The notes below the pieces were generated by a model. That model had not been told where the DNA came from and did not search any database. It worked only from the letters and a program-made list of their open reading frames with translations. This document shows positions 57,153 to 64,000 of a stretch of DNA of 64,000 nucleotides, piece after piece. The stretch lies in NCBI GenBank assembly GCA_001792895.1, contig MARA01000052.1, positions 124,001 through 188,000 on the forward strand. The letters run 5' to 3'. The DNA is from Lentinus brumalis (taxonomy: Eukaryota > Basidiomycota > Agaricomycetes > Polyporales > Polyporaceae). The translations under genes were made by a program, and so were the position numbers. Each line of letters begins with the position of its first letter. Within the stretch, counting starts at the first letter, position 1.

Positions 57153-58943
57153 CTGCTGACACGGTTAGTAAACTCCGGAATAACAGTACGCGAGGAGGGA
57201 CTTACTGTGCAACAGCTTCAGCCTCCCACAGAGGAACCAACGGACAGACAGACAAATAAGTATGGTCTCAAGCAGTCAAGCGTCAAAGCAAGCCAAGCGT
57301 TGGTCAGAAGAAGCATACCGAGCACGAAACCCAGTCACCACCACCATGCACGCATCGGCAGTGCACATTTCATCTCTCCGAGTGCTGGCCTGTGCTGGCA
57401 TCCGCAATAAGCATCAGATAGTCCGGCGAGTCATGCTGGCGTCATTGAGGCGACAATGGGCGACGATGGACGATAATCGCGATGGACGAAGGCAGAGAGG
57501 AGAGGTGCTCGCAGCTCAGCGCTCAGCGCTCAGCGTTCGTCAACCTTCGCAGCCACAACGGCCCGCTGATGCACTCCGATTCCACCGGGGTCGCAGGGCT
57601 AGCCGCCTACGCTCTGAGCCTCGCACCTCGCTTCACATACATCGCCCGACGATCAGCACATACGACGCAGGACCTGCGTGATATGAAGGCCCCTCTGGCC
57701 GAGTTCCACCGGCTGCTTCCGATTTCGAAGAGGTCAGCGTATACGCCCAGACGGCTTTTCCCTGCCACGACAGCACGCCCTAGTCCATTATGTCCGAGCA
57801 ATCTAGCTGTTTGGCTCGCCGAACGGCCTCTGCTCCTCAATTACCGAGTCGCGCCACATCACAGCGGTCAAACGACCATGGCCGCCGCCTGCCCTCGGGC
57901 AAATCCTCAAGACTGGCATACGTCTCAGTCAGCTAGCTGCCCTACGGGTAGACCTCGCGCGGCGCAGTGGCGTGCTCGCTGGATCTGTTTATCACCACGC
58001 CCGCCGCACCGCCGCACCGCCGAGGTCGACGACAGTCCAGATCCAGACCAAGTCATCGATGCGCGCTATCGCGACGAAGCTGATGCAGCAGCCGCTGCAG
58101 CGCCGTACTCGGAGTCCACGTCCGTCCGTCTGGCGGCCAGCCCAGGTACGGATTGATTCTGGATCTGTGCAGCCTGTAGGCGCAACTCACTCTCCTCTTC
58201 TGCCCACCAGTCCGACTCCAGGGCAGACTGCGCAGAAAAACTGAGACCGCATGCGAAGTCTGAAATTTGAAAGCTTCGCTCAAGGTTAAGGCTCTATTTC
58301 CAACCACGGGCTCACGTCCACTAAGCAAGTAGACCTTCTTTACCAGTCTTACTTAGGTGGACAGTACTTACGCTCAGCTCTACGGAAGCCTCCTTTACCC
58401 AAGAGCCAGCGGGTCCGTGTACGAAATTGTACAGATCAGAGAACGTCACTGACGGACCGGCAACCTGTGGTTTCTCTCGGAGTCTCGTGCCCCCGTGTTG
58501 CGTCTTCCGGGAGGCACATTGTCAGGCTTTCGCGATCTAGACAGCTCGGTAGCGCCAATAACTACCTCTCTTCCAGGAAGCTCAGATCTCTTTTCACAGG
58601 CACGCGCCCAGGGCGATGACACAGTGGGGAGCACTGCAGTCCGCCAGTGCAACTCTACCCGTCTGAAAGTCGTCAGCTCAGTAGGTTAACAACCTGTACG
58701 CGCGTGCATGGTCCACTGACACACCGGCGTCCGATGCAGATGCCTTGTTTGATGGCCTCGCCACTTGGTTAGTAGAGCGGGCGCAAACCTTGCGCAAACC
58801 GGGCATGTCTCGATGGCATGAATCCAATTGTAAGTATCTGCAGACTCGGCCAGAAGCCCTCGCTGACTGAACATTACACCAATTGCAGACTAAGTAGTGC
58901 AGTCGTTACAAGCTCCGTGTCAGGTCTTGCAGCCACCTCCCAC
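57153..58943. other. No confident gene
   Basis: A plus-strand ORF of 224 codons (57,482-58,156) is Ala/Arg/Pro-rich and probably fortuitous in GC-rich DNA. The stretch has GCTCAGC tandem units at about 57,510-57,532. No other signal. Confidence 0.35.
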
Positions 58944-59222
58944 CTCCCGTCTCCCGTCTCCCGTCTCCCGTCTCCCGTCTCCCGTCTCCCGTCTCCCGTC
59001 TCCCGTCTCCCGTCTCCCGTCTCCCGTCTCCCGTCTCCCGTCTCCCGTCTCCCGTCTCCCGTCTCCCGTCTCCCGTCTCCCGTCTCCCGTCTCCCGTCTC
59101 CCGTCTCCCGTCTCCCGTCTCCCGTCTCCCGTCTCCCGTCTCCCGTCTCCCGTCTCCCGTCTCCCGTCTCCCGTCTCCCGTCTCCCGTCTCCCGTCTCCC
59201 GTCTCCCGTCTCCCGTCTCCCG
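58944..59222. repeat. Heptanucleotide satellite (CTCCCGT)n, about 40 units
   Basis: An almost perfect head-to-tail array of CTCCCGT runs for about 279 bp. Because 7 is not divisible by 3, all plus frames encode the same heptapeptide repeat (SRLPSPV) and long spurious ORFs arise on both strands. The minus strand is (ACGGGAG)n, with GGG triplets every 7 nt, so it could form G-quadruplexes. Confidence 0.97.
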
Positions 59223-59802
59223 ATAGTCTGCATGTCCATGCGCTCACCCAACCCAAGTACCCTTATCTGAATGTACAGAACCATAGCTTTCAAAGCTGTG
59301 AGCGACGATATTGTAAGATGTGGCAAGGTCACCCTATGTGCTTATGTGATTCAAGTATTGCGATATGTGACCTTTCTATACGTTATTGATGTGGTGTTCA
59401 ACAGCAGTCAATGTGGCAGTGCTGAAAGACATCATTGTGGCGGTGCTGAGCAGCATAACGGTGAAACAGTGCTCAATTGTCACATACAACCAGTTCCATA
59501 TCAATCAGCAGATGATAATATTGCGCAACGACAGGTGACCTTGTTGAACAACGCACTTCATCACGCGGGCAAATTTTCCCGTAACAACTCAACACTGACA
59601 ATGCAGGATCTACTCAAAGATTACATCAGGATAATAGACCCTCTCGACATCCGTGCATAGCTCAATCAACCACTCTGCCCGCATCTGCTGCCGTATGACC
59701 TCCTCACTCATCTCTGGTGTGAGGGTCACTGATGAGATGTCGATGGTTGTTGACACGGCAATGGCGACCCGTTTGCGCCTGAGGACTATTTTCAGCAGCC
59801 TG
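59223..59802. other. AT-richer stretch, no confident gene
   Basis: ORFs on both strands (59,271-59,660 plus; 59,610-59,909 minus) are open but unsupported. GC is lower than in the left part, resembling 33.4-36 kb. Confidence 0.3.
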
Positions 59803-60234
59803 TCAATCTTCTGGTGTAGGCATGCAGGGATCGTTACTATAGAAAACCATGTCAAGCCATCCAGTAGGATTAGCAGGTGAGGACTTATTGCAATCACATA
59901 CCAGCACACCCTTGAAAGGTCCAGTTAAGACCACACCATGAAGTGTGTCTGAGTACAGTGCTCTCGCATCCACCGATGACTCGTGCACCATCACTGTATC
60001 CCCCCACGCCACCACTGGCTCTTCTGATCCTATATATGAAGTCAGAACAAGCCCCTCAACAGCATATTGCAGGAGACAGTAACTCACAGCACCTCTGGCA
60101 TTGGTGGAGATCGGGTGCTGAGCAATGTTTGTAGGCGCATCATCGAGGGTGGAGGTTGAGTTGCGAGACAGTGTAGTGGCACATCTACCACATGCTCGCT
60201 TGTCAGCACATTGCCAGCACGTGCTTTCACTCAC
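59803..60234 (-). CDS. Uncharacterised ORF with CxxC pairs
   Basis: The ORF begins MSESTCWQCADKRACGRC, with C-x2-C ... C-x2-C spacing suggestive of a small zinc-binding site, then a Ser/Thr linker, AVSYCLLQYAVEGLVLTSYI and VAWGDTVMVHESSVDARAL. It lies downstream of, and on the same strand as, the paralogous exon at 60.6-61.0 kb and may be a separate gene or further exons. No domain is recognised. Splicing near 60,090 (CTTAC/TAG signals) is likely, so the model is provisional. Confidence 0.3.
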   Translation of the reverse strand: MSESTCWQCADKRACGRCATTLSRNSTSTLDDAPTNIAQHPISTNARGAVSYCLLQYAVEGLVLTSYIGSEEPVVAWGDTVMVHESSVDARALYSDTLHGVVLTGPFKGVLVCDCNKSSPANPTGWLDMVFYSNDPCMPTPED

Positions 60235-60442
60235 TAATTAGGCATATACCCTGTCACGCATTGTCCACTCACTTTCCAGACGCATGCCTCTGATATGGCT
60301 CCATATAGTCAAATTGTACTAAGGGAAGGGCGATGAGCCACCCATTGGAAGTGAATGGCCAGTGATTGACCAATAGCATAACACCGCAAAGTCCTTCTCC
60401 ATTCCGACACTTCTATGCCTGCTCCTCTGCCTTCGCCGCCCC

Positions 60443-61029
60443 TTAGTCCCGCTCCTCTGACTCCCTTGCACATTCTTCTGCCTCCCTTGCCAATTCCTCT
60501 GCCTTCTCTACCAGCTCCCGCTCCAGGCGCTGCGCTGCACTGAAGAACAGTTTGTGAGATTCTGCATATACAGTCATACCATACGGGCTTACTCAGATAT
60601 CATGGAGTCCATTTCCCGCTTGTTCGCCATTCGTGCATTAGTAACACGTCTTCCGTTCTCCGTGTATTGAACAACAATGACTTCTGCTGGAATTGCTGGT
60701 CCATCACCGAGACCCCTTACAGCTTCATTGTGACGACAATGTGGATCCCGGCTCAGATTGACATAGATCGTGAAATAGCCCTTTCGACCTTCAAGCGTCC
60801 TTCTATGTGCTCGTTGACCATGAGCATGTTTGAACGGGTCAATCCGGGTGGATGTCTTCATTCGCCTCGGCAGGACTTCTGTCCAGGTGAACCTGCGTTG
60901 CTCTCCTGCAAAGGTCCATGCATCCCGTAGAACAGGTATATCACAGCCCTCAGGACCATCACCGCGAGTTATGCGGATGTAGCTGAACTGTGATGGACCT
61001 GTGAGTGGGACCTTGTAGATACAGGCATG
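60443..61029 (-). CDS. Unknown gene, last two exons; paralogue of the 34.5-34.9 kb exon
   Basis: Exon 61,029-60,593 (phase 0 in, phase 2 out) encodes ACIYKVPLTGPSQFSYIRIT, DIPVLRDAWTFAGEQRRFTW, GRKGYFTIYVNLSRD and AEVIVVQYTENGRRVT ... MISD. It splices by GTAAGC...TTCTTCAG to 60,539-60,443, which encodes a short highly charged coiled coil (RLERELVEKAEELAREAEE) and a stop. The first exon matches 34,938-34,538 throughout with identical phases, but there the coiled-coil exon is not preserved. The 5' exons are unidentified. No known domain is recognised; a mobile-element origin is possible because both copies sit in AT-richer, repeat-bearing DNA. Confidence 0.5.
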
Positions 61030-61235
61030 CTATCATGCAATTGCCTCAGTATGGCATTTACTCAGACTGTGTGGATGTTCATACCCGTCTCATGGGAGCA
61101 GAATGATGTGCAGGACCATATACCATCCCTTGGGGTAACGATGAGCACGGTCTTAACTACTGGAAATAATGCATATGGTCAGCCACAGCATCTGTCAACA
61201 TTAAAAATTTCCTGCAAAAATATGAGCTCACCAAT

Positions 61236-61394
61236 ATGAGTTTCCAAACCGATGGGCAAAGACTGAAGTTCCAATGTTGTGCTGAAGATGGTAGATCAAG
61301 GTTCGAGTCACCTCAGCCACTCGGTGATGACCCCGGCAACCCCGACCCGGACTCCGACACCACTGGCCCTGATGACCCCGTGACCACAACATGA
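61236..61394 (+). CDS. Small acidic ORF (52 aa), possibly a terminal exon
   Basis: A short ORF MSFQTDGQRLKFQCCAEDGR ends in a Pro/Asp-rich tail (DPGNPDPDSDTTGPDDP) with protein-like bias. It may be the last exon of an undetected plus-strand gene. Function unknown. Confidence 0.25.
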   Translation: MSFQTDGQRLKFQCCAEDGRSRFESPQPLGDDPGNPDPDSDTTGPDDPVTTT

Positions 61395-63318
61395 CAGAAC
61401 GTGACACAACTACAATAACTTGTGTATCGGGTCTCGATCCCGAACCCGCACTCGTACTCAACAACCACTGGAGTATGCTGAACGTCCTCGACTGTCCTGC
61501 CACTGCCAATCCTCCCCTACAGGTCACAACTCCCCATTCCATACCTCCGATGCTGCTCCTACCTCCCTCTCCTCTAGTTGAGCGGACAAGGAGTTCTGAC
61601 GTCCGCTCGAACCACATGGTGACCTGTCAGCCTGGTTGCATCCTCTACGGTACCCCACGCCACACTTTAAAGGCTTTCGTACGCAACATCGGTCACGGAC
61701 GGATGGCCGGTGCACTTTGGAACATCGCCCGTGTCCGGCAATTGGCCACTGCCTCACCGAGGATAGTGCCGGGACTGGAGCTTCGCACCACCATCTTGGG
61801 TAAATGTCGCTCGACGGTCACCAGCGCCTCAGGGTGGTCGGAACTTAGCACGCACTGTGGTTGGTTAGTTGTGGTTAAAACTGACAGCAGGTCCGTATGC
61901 AGGGGGCGCCGTGCCTTCCTATTGGCCTAGAACCATTTGTGATGGACTTCCAAAATTTGCGTGTCGTTGTTAGGGTAGCTTTGGTTCAGTCTCCTCAGTA
62001 TCAGTGGAGCAATTCAGATTCTGTTCTTCCCCACAGTTCAGCTCTAAGTCTACCACCCCCGCTCCGTGCTCACCACCGACAGTATCACCGTCACCGTCAG
62101 AAAGCATACTACCATCAGATAGATGAGTTCGAGCCTGCACGGTCTGCTACTGCCTCTGTGGTCTCTGCTCTGTGGTCTTCATGGTCTACGTGGTTTGTCC
62201 CGCCGCGTCCGCGCGTCCGTAGTCTCCCCGCCTTTAGGACAGACATCGTTGAGTCCTCCTATCATTCCGACTTCGTGCCCCTACCGTTCCGTTCCCCTTT
62301 TTCAGCTCGTCTGTCTCCTTCTGCTTCTCCTGCTCTTACCTCTTCATAGGAGTTGCCTGGCTTTGAACTTAGGTCTTGCCAGTTAGGGTTGGTTACGAAC
62401 CGCTTGCCTCCCCGCATATAACATATGTGTATACAGCCCTTTGCTGGAGATTTGGTCATATCTGCTCATTTCACCCCTTGGCATATCACCGGAACAGAGA
62501 GCATGTAGCGGGACAGTCATGTGGAAAAGTAGAATGCAGGAGGGCATGGCAGAGGAGGATGGTAATGAGACATGTCATTGGACGTGTCTGGTCGCAGTTC
62601 TTCATGCTCTTGCATTGTGGGAGGGCGGCGCAGAAACAGAGGTCAATGAGATGTGCCGTTGGATGCATCTCCTCACAGATTTTCGTTGAATTTGCATGCT
62701 CTGAATTCAGAATGACAAGAGACACATCTGAGGACACATCGTCTTGCTCTTGCTCATGTTGAGCAGCCCGGGAGGGCAGGGTAGAGGTGGAGAGTGACAG
62801 GACGCACACACTCACACATCTCGTTGCGGGTTTTTGCGCTCTGGCAGTGCATGAGGGTGGCCGGGAAGATAGTGCCCACTGGTACCTGTGGGCTCTGGCT
62901 CAAGCCAAGCTGAGCTCAAGATGAGCCCCCACCGTCTTGGAGAGCCCGGCCTGAGGGTTAGCAGGCTGTTGCTTCCCACGCTGAGCCTTAGCTGCAGCTT
63001 TTGAGCCGAGCCGTGGTCTGCACATCACTATTCAGGAATCAGAACCATCACATAAATATTATATGGGGTGCACAACCACAGGGGTCACTTTCAGTCTTTT
63101 GCTGGCTTGATATAAAGACCATGCCTTTTCACTTGTCTGAAGCACCACCGTGCCTGCTGATTTACTTTCATGGGCACTCACTGCTGACTCAGCTTTGCAT
63201 TTACCAGAATTGGCAGCTTCAGTGGTATTACCTGGCGTCTGTGCCAGCGCTCACTGCCTCAGATACGACACCACCTCTCCCTTACTCACATATCCACTGT
63301 CCAACACCTCAGACCACT
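61395..63318. other. No confident gene; hAT-like right end at 63,030
   Basis: Plus ORFs at 61,391-61,930 and 61,897-62,349 lack domain support. A stretch around 62.5-62.8 kb has imperfect internal repeats (GGAGGGC-type). The sequence GCACATCACTA ending at 63,030 resembles a hAT right terminus (inverse of TAGTGATGTGC), preceded by GC-rich GGCTCGGCTC-like motifs; no left partner was found in the window. Confidence 0.3.
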
Positions 63319-64000
63319 ATGATGCATGTTCGCCATACCGAACAGCTATCAGAATTCTTCATACCAAGTGCTGAACTGAGCGCCACAATCCATACCTTCA
63401 CACCTGAAAACCGGTCATATGATAATGCGGCCAGTTACAAGAGTGATACTAGTGCCATCGTTACGTATGTCTTCAACTCATGCCTCATTATTAAAAGCTG
63501 AATCAGTCACAGTATCAATCCAAATCACCTCATCTTGCCAGTTGAAATAGAGCTCCGCATTGCACACCTGCTTTCTTCAAGGGACCTTCGACACCTTGCT
63601 GCCGCCACCACACACCTCTACGACATAGGCCTCACAGTTCTATACCATCTGGTTCAAATTCATGACCAGAATGTCGACTACATTCTTAGCGGACTGCTCA
63701 TGAGAGGCCGATCAGGGTTTGCCTCTCCGCGACTTCCCAATCCCGTCCTCTACATTCGTGTTATCTCATACTACACATTCTCCGATCACCACGACGATCA
63801 TCACCTTGCAGCACTTGTGCAGCTCCTCCGTATGGCAGTAAACATCCGTGTACTGCACGTTGAACCCATGGCGTCCTCTCGTGCCAAAGTTCGCCGTATA
63901 TTCTCTGTCCTGTGCACCAGAGCGTCCGGCATAGCGACTACCAGTCCACCGCAGCCAACACCCACTCCTACCGCCGACACGACAGCTCCTCCAAAACCTC
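63319..64000 (+). CDS. F-box protein (runs off right edge)
   Basis: Exon 1 (63,319-63,464) encodes a 48-residue N-terminal extension (MMHVRHTEQLSEFFIPSAEL...). A GTATGT...GTCACAG intron (phase 2) leads to an exon starting at 63,513, open to the window end. It encodes LPVEIELRIAHLLSSRDLRH followed by LAAATTHLYDIGLTVLYHLV, a clear F-box, then VLYIRVISYYTFSDHHDDHH and a Leu-rich block LAALVQLLRMAVNIRVLHVE. The family context is SCF ubiquitin ligase substrate adaptors. The last visible part is Pro/Thr-rich. The F-box itself has no ATG in its exon, which supports the upstream start. Confidence 0.65.

Noticed and set aside
57482..58156. 224-codon plus-strand ORF
   Set aside because: Composition is typical of random GC-rich frames, no domain or splice context was seen; not listed as a gene.
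58874..59332. Long ORFs on both strands with heptapeptide repeats (SRLPSPV; RRETGDG)
   Set aside because: They are produced by the 7-bp satellite, which is open in all frames; no start context, splice support or flanking conserved sequence.

Overview
This window is nuclear DNA from a filamentous basidiomycete, most likely a wood- or litter-degrading Agaricomycete. Genes are split by many short GTRNGT...YAG introns of about 45-70 nt. F-box-like genes are abundant. A secreted AA9 lytic polysaccharide monooxygenase, a Spo7-like ER protein and a J-domain protein complete the picture. All exon models were read by eye from splice signals and reading-frame phase, with no transcript data.

Left part (1-11.8 kb, ordinary gene-dense DNA): a Spo7-like gene runs off the left edge. 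Next comes a secretory single-pass membrane protein, divergent from a mitochondrial J-domain protein. Three tandem paralogues of a DEDDy 3'-5' exonuclease-like protein with a C-terminal CxxC...CxxC module follow, with an F-box/LRR-like gene between copies 1 and 2. The block ends with a complete seven-exon AA9 gene.

Middle part (11.8-33.7 kb, gene-poor and rearranged): a block of about 3.2 kb holding a large F-box-like gene and its 5' flank is present twice (about 16.9-20.2 and 27.5-30.6 kb). The two copies carry complementary lesions: copy A has a 1-nt frameshift in exon 1, copy B has lost its 3' exons. Diverged copies of the 5' flank lie at 30.7-32.1 kb and, inverted, at about 14.9-15.2 kb. 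Between the large copies is a probable many-exon gene of unknown function (24.4-26.9 kb).

Right part (33.7-64 kb): lineage-specific genes dominate. They include a 288-aa unknown, a long nuclear-looking protein (39.3-41.8 kb), three small proteins (42.3, 47.9, 54.2 kb), two F-box genes (45.9-47.0 and 63.3 kb to the edge) and three members of an F-box/nucleotidyltransferase-fold family, two of which seem to have lost the catalytic acidic residues. At 48,981-53,289 sits an apparently intact hAT transposon, with 10-bp terminal inverted repeats, an exact 8-bp target duplication, subterminal repeat arrays and a complete multi-exon transposase gene. It lies inside an exon of a small minus-strand host gene; the host reading frame joins exactly if the element and one target copy are ignored. 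A 7-bp satellite of about 40 units lies at 58.94-59.22 kb.

No rRNA, tRNA, CRISPR array or bacterial/viral operon was seen. The recognisable biology is wood decay (AA9), lipid/ER regulation (Spo7), mitochondrial chaperoning (J protein), nucleic-acid processing (exonuclease triplet), and F-box-rich, transposon-shaped accessory DNA.
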